Notes under the pieces: generated by a model
What the model was told of the DNA's origin: nothing
Database searches by the model: none
What the model saw: only the letters and a program-made list of their open reading frames with translations
Shown: piece after piece, positions 18,175 through 27,644 of the stretch
Numbering within the stretch: the first letter of the stretch is position 1
Layout of the letters: the number at the start of each line of letters is the position of its first letter
Program-made: the position numbers and the translations under genes
DNA from: Leifsonia sp. ALI-44-B
GTDB taxonomy: Bacteria > Actinomycetota > Actinomycetes > Actinomycetales > Microbacteriaceae
Direction: 5' to 3'
Assembly (NCBI RefSeq): GCF_001984125.1
Contig: NZ_MTQL01000007.1
Coordinates: forward strand, 496,001-560,000
Length of the DNA stretch: 64,000 bases

Positions 18175-18933
18175 TCACAGATCCCGACAGGCGAAGACGA
18201 TCCCCGCGATCACGAGCAGGACGAGTGCCCAGGCGGCCTGTACGAGTCCGCCGGACAGGGGGGCGAGAAGGCCGGCAGCGGGATCGCTGTAAAGGGCGGC
18301 CCCGGCAGCGATGGGGAGATACTTCGCGCCATCCCAGAATCCGGTGAGGAAATCGCCGACGCCGATCACGAGCGGCGTGATGAGGATGAGGGGCAGGATC
18401 GCGCTCCGGGCGAGGCTGCCGAGAGCGAAGGCGATAAGGGCCGTGAAGGTCCAGGCAAGCGCAACGCCACCGATATTCGCCCAGATAGCGGGTGTCAGCG
18501 CCAGCGGATCGAGCCCCGTGGATCCTGCGGCGTGAGTGATGACGACGGTGCCGGCCATGGTCAGAAACCCGACCCCCGCGACCGTGGTCGCGAGGAGCAG
18601 GACTTTCACGAAGAACACCCGCGGTCGCTGAGGAGTAGCCAGCAGCGTGACCCGGATCTGCTGGCCCGCCCCGTATTCGCTGCCGGCCGACAGGGCCGCG
18701 AGGGCGACGACGAGAACGTAGCCGAAACCGGCCATCTCGAAGCCCTGATACTCCAGCGGGATGGGCTCGGCGGCGAACAACCGCGGGTCGTCGGGCGCGA
18801 TGCCGACGGCCGAGGCGGCGTTGGTCCAGGCCATCGCCCACGTCCCAAGGATCGTGACCAGAGCGAGAATCAACGCCGGTCGAGACGTGACCGACTTGGT
18901 CAGCTCCGAACGAATGAGTGCGAAGCCGGTCAC
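18175..18933 (-). CDS. ABC-2 type exporter permease (first)
   Basis: 252 residues, six predicted spans, with SEYGAGQQIRVTLLATPQR matching the conserved cytoplasmic loop of its neighbour. Its start overlaps the ATPase stop (ATGA). The two permeases probably form a heterodimer that exports a hydrophobic compound or peptide, or gives self-protection. Confidence 0.88.
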   Translation of the reverse strand: MTGFALIRSELTKSVTSRPALILALVTILGTWAMAWTNAASAVGIAPDDPRLFAAEPIPLEYQGFEMAGFGYVLVVALAALSAGSEYGAGQQIRVTLLATPQRPRVFFVKVLLLATTVAGVGFLTMAGTVVITHAAGSTGLDPLALTPAIWANIGGVALAWTFTALIAFALGSLARSAILPLILITPLVIGVGDFLTGFWDGAKYLPIAAGAALYSDPAAGLLAPLSGGLVQAAWALVLLVIAGIVFACRDL

Positions 18934-19679
18934 CGTTTCCCGCCATCCGGACCGGTGGAGCGGAAATCGGCGCGCTCGTCGGTGAGGGCAAAGAAGGCGT
19001 CCTCGAGCGTGCGATGGCTGCCTGTGACGTCGGCCGCAGCGCCGGAGGCGACGACCCGGCCGCGGGCGATGACCACGAAATCATCCGCCGTGTCTTCCAT
19101 CTCGGTCATGAGATGGCTGGAGACGAGCACCACCTTGCCCTCATCGGCGAGGGAACGCAGCAGTCGGCGCGTCCACCGGATGCCGTCGGGGTCGAGACCG
19201 TTCGTCGGTTCATCGAGCACGAGCACCCGCGGGTCGCCCAGCAGCGCGGCCGCAATGCCCAGACGTTGGCTCATGCCGAGGGAGAAACCGCCGATGCGTT
19301 GGCGCGCAGCATCCCTCAGACCGGTGTACTCCAACACCTCGTCGACTCGCCGCTCGGGGATCGCGTTCGACTGGGCCACCCAGGTCAGATGGGCGCGCGC
19401 GGTGCGACCGGCGTGGGCGCCGGGGCCGCCGAGCATCGCGCCGACACTCAGCAGCGGGCGAGACAGCGAACGATACGGACTGCCGTCGATTGTTGCGACG
19501 CCGGAGGTCACCCGGTCGAGGCCAAGCAGGATGCGGAGGGTGGAACTCTTGCCCGCGCCATTCGGGCCGAGAAACCCCGTCACCCGGCCGGGCAGGGCGG
19601 TAAAACTGACGTCGTCGACGACCGTGCGGCGGCCGTGACGTTTGACGAGATGGCTGACTTCGATCATCCCTTCACTCAA
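18930..19679 (-). CDS. ABC exporter ATP-binding protein
   Basis: 249 residues. Walker A GPNGAGKSS (about 39-47), signature FSLGMSQRLG, Walker B VLVLDEPTNGLDPDG and the switch His in VLVSSHLM. It is the BcrA/CcmA type that drives ABC-2 permeases. It may begin at MSEG (19679) or four codons later at MIEV. It lies 51 bp after the response regulator, so the two-component system and exporter are one transcription unit. Confidence 0.92.
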   Translation of the reverse strand: MSEGMIEVSHLVKRHGRRTVVDDVSFTALPGRVTGFLGPNGAGKSSTLRILLGLDRVTSGVATIDGSPYRSLSRPLLSVGAMLGGPGAHAGRTARAHLTWVAQSNAIPERRVDEVLEYTGLRDAARQRIGGFSLGMSQRLGIAAALLGDPRVLVLDEPTNGLDPDGIRWTRRLLRSLADEGKVVLVSSHLMTEMEDTADDFVVIARGRVVASGAAADVTGSHRTLEDAFFALTDERADFRSTGPDGGKR

Positions 19680-19730
19680 GCAAGCGCCACGGCATCCGTC
19701 AGTCTGCGAGAGTCGACAACCTCAGAGGGA

Positions 19731-20384
19731 TCAGGCGTGCGGATCGGCGCCGACGAGTCCGCTCTCATACGCGGCGACCACCAGTTGCGCCCGGTCTCGG
19801 GCCTGAAGTTTCGTCAGGATGCGGCTCACATAAGTGCGGACAGTCGTCGAGGTCACGAATAGTGCGGCCGCGATCTCGGCATTCGACAGCCCTCGCCCGA
19901 TCAGCACGAGCGTTTCGCGTTCCCGGGCGGTGAGGTGCTCGACCCGCGCATCTCCTCCCCTCGGAGCGAAACGCGCAATCAGCCGCCGGGTCACCTCGGG
20001 GGCGAGTAGAGCGTTGCCCTCGTGCGCGACACGGATTGCGCGCAGGATCTCACCCGGCGGGCTGTTCTTCAGCAGGAACCCCGAGGCCCCCGCGCGCAGG
20101 GCGTCGTACACATAGTCGTCCCAATCGAACGTCGTCAGAACGAGAACTCGCGGGCCGTCCGCACGCCCGCAGAGCAGGCGGGTCGCTTCGAGCCCGTTCA
20201 TCCGCGGCATCTGAACGTCCATCAGCACGACATCCGGACTGTGTGCGCTCGAGAGCCGAACCACTTCGTCGCCGTCACCCGCCACCGCGACGACCGACAT
20301 CTCCGGCTCGTGCTCGACGAGAACGCTCAAGGATGCTCGAATGTCGGGCTCGTCGTCAGCGATCAACACCCGAATGTTGGTCAC
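19731..20384 (-). CDS. NarL/LuxR-type response regulator
   Basis: 217 residues. The receiver domain has ADDEPD and phospho-acceptor Asp56 (VLMDVQMP), Thr in VLTTFDWDD and Lys in LLKNSPP. The LuxR helix-turn-helix (LTARERETLVLIGRGLSNAE) is at the C-terminus. Its start overlaps the histidine kinase stop by 4 bp. It should control the exporter genes that follow. Confidence 0.93.
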   Translation of the reverse strand: MTNIRVLIADDEPDIRASLSVLVEHEPEMSVVAVAGDGDEVVRLSSAHSPDVVLMDVQMPRMNGLEATRLLCGRADGPRVLVLTTFDWDDYVYDALRAGASGFLLKNSPPGEILRAIRVAHEGNALLAPEVTRRLIARFAPRGGDARVEHLTARERETLVLIGRGLSNAEIAAALFVTSTTVRTYVSRILTKLQARDRAQLVVAAYESGLVGADPHA

Positions 20385-21553
20385 GACCCGCCGCCTGCCC
20401 GTGTGCCGTTGAGCGGCAGGGAGACCGTGACCGTAAAACCGCGCGCGTCGGCTGCGATATCGAGTACACCCCCGACGAGCGCGACCCTCTCGCGCATACC
20501 GGTCAAGCCGTGCCCCTCGCGGACACCCGTCGGCGCGCCGCGGCCGTCGTCCTGCACCTCGACATCCACGCGGTCGGCGGATATTCGCACGCTGACGACC
20601 AGCGACGAAGCCGCGGCATGACGGAGCGCATTGGTCACGGCCTCCTGCGTGACCCGGTGCACGGTGACGCGCACGGGGGCGGGAAGATCATCGATCGCGC
20701 CGAAGAGATCGAGACGGGTTCGAAGCCCCGCGCGCTCTGCGTGCTCGACGGCGTGGGCAAGAAAGGTTGTCAGCTGTGCCGAGGGTGGCGTCAGGCCTTC
20801 GGGCGCGTCGGAGCTGCCGGCGCGCTCGCGGTGCAGGAGTGTTTTCAGCTCGGCCAGTGACTCCCGTGCGCCTTGCTCGATGTCCCGGAGGGCGACACGC
20901 AGGTCGGCTTCGTCGAGCGAGGTCACGTGCGCGGCAACACCGGCACGCACCCCGATGGTGCCGAGAGAATGGGAGAGCACGTCGTGCACGTCGCGCGCGA
21001 GACGGAAGCGCTCCTCTGCTCGAGATCGAGCAGCCGCCTCGACCCGCGCTTGGCGTGTGCGCACCCCCAGGACCCAGGATGCCGAGAGCACTACCGCGCT
21101 CAGTAGCAGCCCGCGAAACCTCTCCTCGACGCCCTCGGCGCTGAGCCCTGCGGACGAGATGAGCAGAACTGCCACACCCGCAACCATCCACCAGGGGAAC
21201 CGGCGGGAACCGCGCTGTTCCGCGAGCGCGAAAACGGTGAAGCCCGTCAGCACGAAAGGATCGGCGGTCAGGCCGAGCAGCACGGCAACGCCGGTGGCGG
21301 TGCCCGTGACGGCGACGGCGAGCACTGGCCAGCGGCCACTCGCCACGAGGCCCGCCACAGCAAGCGCCGCGAGCGCCAGTTGAACCCAACGTCCCTCCCC
21401 GTCCGTGGGCGCCACGGTGATCCACAACCCGGCGACGACCGCGACCCCGAACGCGAATCTCAGCACCGGTGCTCGCCACGCGCGCGGCGGCCGAGCGGCA
21501 CGACCCGACGCGGCACCATGCGTTCTCCTCGTCATGCCCAGCGCCGTCTCCAT
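20381..21553 (-). CDS. Sensor histidine kinase, NarX/DesK type
   Basis: 390 residues. The first 170 hold four or more membrane spans with almost no external loops, as in intramembrane sensors of cell-envelope stress. The HisKA_3 box RLARDVHDVLSHSLGTIGV carries the phosphorylated His; the ATPase domain has NALRHA and DDGRGAPTG ... GLTGMRER. It is the first gene of the five-gene operon. Confidence 0.92.
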   Translation of the reverse strand: METALGMTRRTHGAASGRAARPPRAWRAPVLRFAFGVAVVAGLWITVAPTDGEGRWVQLALAALAVAGLVASGRWPVLAVAVTGTATGVAVLLGLTADPFVLTGFTVFALAEQRGSRRFPWWMVAGVAVLLISSAGLSAEGVEERFRGLLLSAVVLSASWVLGVRTRQARVEAAARSRAEERFRLARDVHDVLSHSLGTIGVRAGVAAHVTSLDEADLRVALRDIEQGARESLAELKTLLHRERAGSSDAPEGLTPPSAQLTTFLAHAVEHAERAGLRTRLDLFGAIDDLPAPVRVTVHRVTQEAVTNALRHAAASSLVVSVRISADRVDVEVQDDGRGAPTGVREGHGLTGMRERVALVGGVLDIAADARGFTVTVSLPLNGTRAGGGS

Positions 21554-21580
21554 GCACCCATCGTAGGAGCGCGGCCGATG

Positions 21581-22087
21581 TCAGCCGCGAACGTCGGCGT
21601 TGAGGTGGGCGTCGAGAATGCGCTCCGTGCGTTTGCGAGCCGAGGGGCTGTCGTCGATGAGCAGGTGGAGTGCCAACCCGTCGACGAGCGCGTGGAGCGC
21701 GGCCGCCGAGTCGTCCAGCTCCCCTTCGGGCCCGTTCGCGCCCAGGCGCTGGAGGAAGTGACGGCACGCCCGTCGCAGCTTCTCAGCCGATTCATCGCGA
21801 ACCTCGCGGATCGCCTCCACGTGCGCCTCGGCGAACAACGCGACGTTCACCTCCATCTCGGCACGACGGCCCGGGTCGAGCGGAAGGAACTCGAGCAGGG
21901 CGGCCCTCACTCGATCGCGGTCGCCGGCACCGGCATCGGCATCGGCATCGGCCATGACCGCAGTCACGCGCGCAGTCACCCGGATGTTGACGAGCTGCAT
22001 CCGCACAGGCTCGATCCCGTATCGCCCTGCTCGTGACGGAGCTCGACCTGAACTGACTAGCGGCAGGCCATCGGGCCATCGGGCCAT
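21581..22087 (-). pseudogene. TetR-family regulator lacking its DNA-binding domain
   Basis: Up to 168 codons. From about residue 36 (VTARVTAVM) the sequence matches the ligand-binding half of actinobacterial TetR proteins: DRVRAALLEFLPLDPGRRAEM, AVRDE-like IREVRDE, ALHALVDGLALHLLIDD and ILDAHL. The usual helix-turn-helix (about 45 residues) is absent; the upstream codons encode unrelated Arg/Pro-rich sequence and the DoxX-like gene ends only 7 bp away. A deletion has removed the 5' end. It is unlikely to bind DNA and may not be translated. GGGCCATC is repeated next to its start (22073-22087). Confidence 0.75.
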
Positions 22088-22094
22088 CTTTATT

Positions 22095-22529
22095 TCAGAG
22101 GGCGCTCACGACACACGCGGCCAGGAAGACGACCTGGATGACGGATCGGAGCAGGAGCGGCGTGGTGGGGGCCGCGGGGTGAAGACGCGTCCTCGCGGCC
22201 CTGATATTCGCCGGGAAGATCAGGATGAGCAGGAGGCCCAAACAGGCTGCCGCGACGACGCGGGTGGGCTCGAAAATGAGACCGACGGCGCCGGCAACCT
22301 CCAGGATTCCCGAGATCGTCACTACGAGGCTCGGATGCGGCATCCAGGGCGGCACGATCGCTATCAGCCCCGCCCGCCGCGGTTGCAAGAAATGGGCCGT
22401 CGACGCGATCAAGAACGCGGCCGCGAGCCCACAAGCGGTCGCGGCGGGCCACGACGCGAGGTACGGCACCCCCGCGCCGGCCAGCCGAGCCGCCACCGTT
22501 ACGACGATCAGAACGACGACCGGCACCAT
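22095..22529 (-). CDS. DoxX-like small membrane protein
   Basis: 144 residues with four predicted spans. AHFLQPRRAGLIAIVPPWMP, SGILEVAGAVGLIF and LIFPANIRAA match the DoxX-like family often found beside TetR regulators. The start overlaps the LacI gene stop (TGATG), so it is read with that gene. The original partner was probably the TetR gene now truncated downstream. Function is unknown. Confidence 0.8.
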   Translation of the reverse strand: MVPVVVLIVVTVAARLAGAGVPYLASWPAATACGLAAAFLIASTAHFLQPRRAGLIAIVPPWMPHPSLVVTISGILEVAGAVGLIFEPTRVVAAACLGLLLILIFPANIRAARTRLHPAAPTTPLLLRSVIQVVFLAACVVSAL

Positions 22530-23563
22530 CAGAATGCAGCCGACATCGACGAAGGCGCCCCGGCGGGTTCCTCCGCGAAGGTGAGCGGCCACACCTCTTC
22601 GGCAGGGCTCGCGGGGGCGCCCGACGCGGCTTCGATGACGAGCTGGCCGAGGCGCGTGCCGAGCGCGTGCAGGTCGAGGTGGAACGTCGAGAGGTGCGGC
22701 TGCAGCATCGAGCAGACGGGGTTGTCGCGAAAACCGATGACCGCGAGCTCTGAGCCGATGGCCACGCGGGCCCGCTCGAGCTCCGGATAGAGGCCGAGCG
22801 CCAGCGTCTCTTGCAGCAGCATCAACCCGTCGGGCCGCTCACCCGCTGCCGACAGCAATCGTGATGCCAGCTCATTGCCGCCAGCCGCCGAGTCTCGCAC
22901 GCGGATGACGGTCGATTCGGCCAGCCCGGCGGCGCGCACGGCGTCGTGCCACGCCTCGATGAAGATGTTGGTGCCCGTGATGTCGCGGTCGTCGCTGGCC
23001 AGCGCGAGATGTCGCCGCCCCTCCCCCGCGAGTCGCTCGACCGCCTGGCGCGCCACACCCGCGAAGTCGAGGTCGATCGCCGGGTGGTCGCGGCGCTCGG
23101 TGCGCCCCAGCGTCACGAACGGCACCGCCGCGTTCTGCAGATAGTCGACGCGCGCATCGATCCAGCTCGTGTTCGTCAGCACGTAGGCATCGGCGATCGA
23201 GCGCTCGACCATGCCGCGCACCTGCCGCAGGCCGTCGCCGTCCGATCTCGTGGGCACCATCACGACATCCAGGCCGCTGTCGTGCAGGATGTCTTGCAGC
23301 CCGCCCACGAGCGAGAAGTAAAAGGTCTCACCGAGCGAGGTTCGAGCCGTGTCGACGGGAACGAACAGGGCGACCGAACCCGTGGAACCGCGCCGCAGCG
23401 CGCGCCCCGCCTGGTTGGGCCGATAGCCGAGGCGCGACGCGGCCTCGCGCACGCGCGCAACCGTCTGCGGGCTGGCCTCTGGATGCCCGCTCATGGCCCG
23501 CGAGACCGTGGAAATGGAGAGCCCGAGCGCCTCGGCGACATCGCGTATGCCGACCTGCGCCAT
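22529..23563 (-). CDS. LacI-family transcriptional regulator
   Basis: 344 residues. N-terminal helix-turn-helix VGIRDVAEALGLSISTVSRA and hinge YRPNQAGRALRRGST, then a periplasmic-binding-like sugar domain. ATG 23563 has AAGGAG seven bases upstream. It is divergent from the MFS/dehydratase genes, and a perfect LacI-type palindrome lies between. The C-terminus runs into the DoxX-like gene and ends in an unusual AEEPAGAPSSMSAAF tail. The inducer is probably a sugar acid. Confidence 0.9.
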   Translation of the reverse strand: MAQVGIRDVAEALGLSISTVSRAMSGHPEASPQTVARVREAASRLGYRPNQAGRALRRGSTGSVALFVPVDTARTSLGETFYFSLVGGLQDILHDSGLDVVMVPTRSDGDGLRQVRGMVERSIADAYVLTNTSWIDARVDYLQNAAVPFVTLGRTERRDHPAIDLDFAGVARQAVERLAGEGRRHLALASDDRDITGTNIFIEAWHDAVRAAGLAESTVIRVRDSAAGGNELASRLLSAAGERPDGLMLLQETLALGLYPELERARVAIGSELAVIGFRDNPVCSMLQPHLSTFHLDLHALGTRLGQLVIEAASGAPASPAEEVWPLTFAEEPAGAPSSMSAAF

Positions 23564-23615
23564 GTGGACTCCTTTCGAGGTCATCCAAGAATGCCATACG
23601 CGGGGCTCGACTTAA

Positions 23616-23629
23616 CGGAAACGTTTCCG
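23616..23629. promoter_or_regulatory. LacI operator of the sugar-acid locus
   Basis: CGGAAACGTTTCCG, a perfect 14-bp palindrome with central CG, 37 bp before the MFS start and 53 bp before the LacI start. It differs from the GTGAAGCGCTTCAC sites near 6.1 kb, so two different LacI regulators are implied. Confidence 0.85.
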
Positions 23630-23665
23630 GTAACGTGTCGGCAAGCAACGTCCAAAGGAGGACAC

Positions 23666-25009
23666 GTGGCCATTACGACCCCCACCCAAGAAAAAGCGGT
23701 CATCCGCAAACTCGCCTGGCGCGTCATGCCGCTGCTCGTGGCCGGCTATTTCATCGCCATCATCGACCGCGCCAACATCGGCGTCGCGGCCCTCACGATG
23801 AACGCCGACCTGGGCATCACACCCGCCATCTTCGGCCTGGCCGCCGGTGTCTTCTTCATCCCCTACGTACTGCTCGAAATCCCGTCCAACCTGGCTCTCG
23901 CCCGCTTCAGCGCGCGCGTCTGGCTCGCCCGCATCATGGTCACGTGGGGCATCTTCTCGGCGCTGCACGCCATCGTGTGGGATGGCACGAGCTTCCTCGT
24001 CATGCGCGCGTTCCTCGGTGCCGCCGAGGCAGGCTTCTTCCCGGGCGTCATCTTCCTGCTCACGCAGTGGTTCCCGCGCGAATACCGCGGGCGCATGATG
24101 GCCATCTTCACCATGGGCATCCCCATCGCCCTCGTCATCGGCACGCCCCTCTCGGGCCTGCTGCTGCACATGGACGGCATCCTGGGCCTGCACGGCTGGC
24201 AGTGGCTGTTCATCATCGAGGGCCTGCCCGCCGTCGTGATCGCGTTCATGCTCTTCTTCATGCTGCCCAAGAACCTCGAAACGGCGAAGTTCCTCAACGA
24301 GTCCGAGCGCAGCTGGCTCACCACCACCCTCGAGCGTGAGCGCGCCGAAGCCCCCGGCGAGAAGAAGCACCAGAGCATTCTTCGGATGCTGCTGAACCCC
24401 CGCATCCTCGTCTTCGCCCTGGCCTACTACGGCCTCACCAACCTCAACGGCGCCATCAGCACGTTCCTGCCCCAGATTCTCGGACCGCTCGGCCTCGACA
24501 ACACGGGCACCACGTTCGTCGCCGCCGTGCCCTACGCCTTCGGGCTGCTCGGCATGATCCTGCTCGGCCGCTACGCCGACCGGGCCAAGCGTCGATCGGA
24601 TGCCGTCTACCTCGCGCTCGGCATCGCGGTCGTCGGGCTCGTGGGTGCCGCCCTGGCCCCCACCCCGATCATCCAGTTCGTGGCCCTGTGCATCGCCGCG
24701 ATCGGCGTCTTCGGCGTGCTGCCCGCCTACTGGGGCGTGCCGACCGCGCTGCTCGGTGGCGCCGCCGCGGCCGGAAGCATCGCGTTCATCAACGCCTTCG
24801 GCAACATCTCGAGCGTCGTCAACCCGGCCGTCATCGGCGCCATCAAGGAGTCGACCGGAACGTTCCAGGGCGGCCTGCTGTGGCTGGCGCTCATGGGCGT
24901 GCTCGCGGCCGTCGCCCTCACGTTCGCCATCCGCCTCGCGGCGAAGCAGGCCGGCGGCATCGCCCAGGCCAGCGGAACCGCGTTCCGCCCCTCGAAGGAG
25001 CTCCGATGA
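23666..25009 (+). CDS. MFS sugar-acid transporter, ACS family
   Basis: 447 residues, 12 predicted spans. IIDRANIGVAALTMNADLG, the loop LTQWFPREYRGRMMA and RAFLGAAEAGFFPGVIFL mark the anion:cation symporter group (ExuT, GudP, RhmT). GTG 23666 follows AAAGGAGG. Its stop overlaps the dehydratase start (ATGA), so it probably imports that enzyme's substrate. Confidence 0.88.
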   Translation: MAITTPTQEKAVIRKLAWRVMPLLVAGYFIAIIDRANIGVAALTMNADLGITPAIFGLAAGVFFIPYVLLEIPSNLALARFSARVWLARIMVTWGIFSALHAIVWDGTSFLVMRAFLGAAEAGFFPGVIFLLTQWFPREYRGRMMAIFTMGIPIALVIGTPLSGLLLHMDGILGLHGWQWLFIIEGLPAVVIAFMLFFMLPKNLETAKFLNESERSWLTTTLERERAEAPGEKKHQSILRMLLNPRILVFALAYYGLTNLNGAISTFLPQILGPLGLDNTGTTFVAAVPYAFGLLGMILLGRYADRAKRRSDAVYLALGIAVVGLVGAALAPTPIIQFVALCIAAIGVFGVLPAYWGVPTALLGGAAAAGSIAFINAFGNISSVVNPAVIGAIKESTGTFQGGLLWLALMGVLAAVALTFAIRLAAKQAGGIAQASGTAFRPSKELR

Positions 25010-26250
25010 CCGACCACGCCGAGACGCCCCCCGAGGCGCGCATCGACACTGACACCGACACCGCGATCGCATCCGTCCGCATCCTGAGCCTCGCCGGAAC
25101 GCTGCCCACCGAGGGCGACCTCTGGGAGGACTGGCTGGTGCGCCCGGCGCACATCTACCCCGAGATCCGCGACGCGCACTACGCCGAGGGCGGCGAGCAG
25201 GGCCCCGACGGGTTCGCCGTGCAGACCTACTTCGTCGAGATCGCGACGCGCTCGGGGGCGGTCGGCCGCGGCGGCCCCATCACGGCGGGCATCGCGCAGA
25301 TCATCGCCTCCGACCTGCGCCCGCTCCTCGTCGGCGCCGACGGCATCGCGGGCGAGAAGCTGTGGGATGTCATGCACCGCACGCAGGTGCACGGCCGCCA
25401 GGGCCAGACGATGCTCGCCATCTCGGCCGTCGACGCCGCCCTGTGGGACCTGCGCGGAAAGTGGATGGATCAGCCCGTCTACCGTCTGCTGGGCGGGCCC
25501 ACCCGGCCATCCATCCCGGCTTATGCCTCGATGCTGGGCTTCTCGGTGAGCGATCCCGACCTGGTCGCCGCGCGCGCCACCGCCTATCGCGACGCCGGTT
25601 ACGTGGCCCAGAAGTGGTTCTTCGCCAACGGCCCGTCGAGCGGTTACGAGGGGATGCGCGCCAACGTGCAACTGGTCCGCACGCTGCGCGAAGCCGTCGG
25701 GCCCGACTACGACCTCATGTTCGACTGCTGGCAGTCCTTCGATCCGACCTACACGGCCGAGCTGGCCCGCCGCATCGCGCCCTACCAGCCGCGGTGGCTC
25801 GAAGAACCGCTCATGCCCGACCGCATCGACGGGTATGCGCGGCTGCGCGATCGGCTCGACATCCCCATCGCCGGCGGGGAGCACGAGTACACGCGGTGGG
25901 GCTTCCAACGATTCCTGGATGCCGGAGCGGTCGACGTTCTGCAGCCCGACATCTACTGGTGCGGAGGCCTGAGCGAGACGCTCAAGATCGCTGCGGCCGC
26001 GAGCGCGCACGATGTCATGGTGATCCCGCACGGGCATTCGGCCGCGGCCACGTTGCACTTCTCGCTGGCGCAGTCGCCATCATCCACGCCCATGCAGGAA
26101 GACCTGATCAAGTGGAACGCCGTGCACCAGCTGTTCCTGCGCAACCCCGTCACGCCCGTGCGCGGGCTGCTGACGCCGAACGACGAGCCCGGCATCGGCA
26201 TGGAACTCGACCTGTCGCGCGCGACCGCGCAGGCCTACGTCATGGAGTGA
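25006..26250 (+). CDS. Enolase-superfamily sugar-acid dehydratase, L-rhamnonate dehydratase-like
   Basis: 414 residues. Barrel metal ligands are visible in DLMFDCWQSFD, RWLEEPLMP and AGGEHEYTRWGF; the catalytic His is in VVIPHG-like MVIPHGHSA. QPDIYWCGGLSETLKI and GIGMELD agree with the mandelate-racemase subgroup containing L-rhamnonate dehydratase (RhmD). It would convert a sugar acid to the 2-keto-3-deoxy acid; rhamnonate is plausible given the GH78 gene 22 kb away, but related enzymes use other acids. No aldolase gene is adjacent. The last 16 bp overlap the convergent GntR gene. Confidence 0.82.
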   Translation: MTDHAETPPEARIDTDTDTAIASVRILSLAGTLPTEGDLWEDWLVRPAHIYPEIRDAHYAEGGEQGPDGFAVQTYFVEIATRSGAVGRGGPITAGIAQIIASDLRPLLVGADGIAGEKLWDVMHRTQVHGRQGQTMLAISAVDAALWDLRGKWMDQPVYRLLGGPTRPSIPAYASMLGFSVSDPDLVAARATAYRDAGYVAQKWFFANGPSSGYEGMRANVQLVRTLREAVGPDYDLMFDCWQSFDPTYTAELARRIAPYQPRWLEEPLMPDRIDGYARLRDRLDIPIAGGEHEYTRWGFQRFLDAGAVDVLQPDIYWCGGLSETLKIAAAASAHDVMVIPHGHSAAATLHFSLAQSPSSTPMQEDLIKWNAVHQLFLRNPVTPVRGLLTPNDEPGIGMELDLSRATAQAYVME

Positions 26251-27068
26251 CGCTCGCCGGCGGCCCGCGGCGCCGTCAGGGTGGCGAGGAACCGGTAGGC
26301 GTTCGCCTTGTAGTTGGCCGTGCTGAGCATGAACGGCGACCCGTGTTGGTTGTAGCTCAGCTCCTCACCGACGAGGACGGGCTCCTCGGCCGCGATACCG
26401 AGGAGCTCGCCGACGCTGCCCGCGAGCGCCGCCGAGATGACGAAGTCGCTGCGCGAGGGTGCCGTGCCGTGCGCCTCGAGGGCCGCATAGAGCGAACGGT
26501 CGGTGAAGTCCTCGTCCTCGATTCCGGGCGCCTGCCAGAGCGCGATGACCGAGCGCTCGACGCAGATCGGTTCGCCCTCGAGTGAGCGGATGCGCTCGAG
26601 CTCGAGCACGAGATCGGTGCGTTTGGGCTGCAGGCGTTGACGCTCCTCGTGGCTGGCCAGACGCGTCACCGAGCGCGTGACGCGCGTCTGCACCGACAGC
26701 CCGCGCCGCCGGGCCATCTCGGTGAAGCTGAGCAGCTGCCGGGGCGGCGGGCCGTAGGGCACGGCGCTGATGAACCATCCCGATTGCGGCGCCGACGTGA
26801 CATGACCCTCGGCGGCCAGGTGGGTCAGCGCCTTGCGCAGCGTCGAGCGGCTCACGTCGAACCGTTCGCACAGCACGCGCTCGGGCGGCAGGCGGCCCGC
26901 CGACCCCAGGTCTTCGGTTTGGATAAAGAGCAGCAGACGCTCGGCCACCGCCTCCGCGAGGCGTGAAGGATTCGAGCCGTTCGCTCCGGCATTCGTTGCG
27001 CCGCTGGGCGCGGCATTCGACACGCTGATCGTCGCGGTGTTCGGCAGGCCTTCATCGGCGGGATACAT
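26235..27068 (-). CDS. GntR-family regulator with UTRA domain
   Basis: 277 residues. After a low-complexity N-terminus, a winged helix (LPPERVLCERFDVSRSTLRKAL) is followed by a UTRA effector domain ending SPFMLSTANYKANAYRF. HutC-group members sense sugar phosphates or similar ligands. It is divergent from the PTS operon and is the likely controller of it. Confidence 0.88.
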   Translation of the reverse strand: MYPADEGLPNTATISVSNAAPSGATNAGANGSNPSRLAEAVAERLLLFIQTEDLGSAGRLPPERVLCERFDVSRSTLRKALTHLAAEGHVTSAPQSGWFISAVPYGPPPRQLLSFTEMARRRGLSVQTRVTRSVTRLASHEERQRLQPKRTDLVLELERIRSLEGEPICVERSVIALWQAPGIEDEDFTDRSLYAALEAHGTAPSRSDFVISAALAGSVGELLGIAAEEPVLVGEELSYNQHGSPFMLSTANYKANAYRFLATLTAPRAAGERHSMT

Positions 27069-27081
27069 AGGGCAACCCTAC

Positions 27082-27180
27082 AGACCAGTGCAGTCCAATT
27101 GGCCTATTTTTCGTGCGCTCTCTGCGGCAAGGCCCGAGAAGTGCATAAACTCCGAGCTAGTTCAAGACCAAAACAGACCA
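27082..27180. promoter_or_regulatory. Candidate GntR sites before the PTS operon
   Basis: AGACCA occurs three times in the 132-bp divergent gap: 27082-27087, 27165-27170 and 27175-27180, the last two exactly 10 bp apart. UTRA regulators commonly bind TGGTCTAGACCA-like sites, so these look like half sites. No full palindrome is seen. Confidence 0.4.
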
Positions 27181-27200
27181 ACGCTGGGAAAGGACCATCA

Positions 27201-27644
27201 ATGGCGAAACGGTTGATCTGCCTCGCGGGCCATGCGGATATCGCGGCGGGAGTCGCCAGCGCGGCGACCCTCATCATGGGTGATTCCGACGAGTTGCGCG
27301 CCGCCCCCTCCTACACGGGAGATGTCGACGAGCTGCGGCGCTTCGTCGACGGCCTGCTCGACGAGATCGGCGACGACGGCTCACTCATCCTCGTGACTGA
27401 CTTGGCCGGCGGCAGCCCGAGCAATACGCTGCTCGCCTACCGCGACGACCCCCGCGTGCTCCAGTTCGCGGGCATGACCCTCTCGCTCGTGATCGAGCTG
27501 CTGGCCGACGACCCCCTCGCCGGTGGCGGCACCTTCGACAGCGCTTTCACCGAGCGCATCCGCTCGACCGTCACACCCCTCCCCCGGCCGATCGAGTCGC
27601 CCGCCAACTCCGGTCAGTCCCCCACCGAAGAGGAAGACTTCTGA
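27201..27644 (+). CDS. PTS EIIA component, mannose family
   Basis: 147 residues. The phosphorylated His11 lies in CLAGHADIAAG, and LILVTDLAGGSPSNT is the conserved second motif. ATG 27201 follows GGAAAGGA. It takes phosphate from HPr and passes it to EIIB. First gene of a five-gene operon. Confidence 0.93.
   Translation: MAKRLICLAGHADIAAGVASAATLIMGDSDELRAAPSYTGDVDELRRFVDGLLDEIGDDGSLILVTDLAGGSPSNTLLAYRDDPRVLQFAGMTLSLVIELLADDPLAGGGTFDSAFTERIRSTVTPLPRPIESPANSGQSPTEEEDF

Noticed and set aside
23612-25072. Long leftward frame opposite the MFS gene
   Set aside because: Low-complexity Glu/Arg/Gly composition, no start signal, complementary to a clear transporter.
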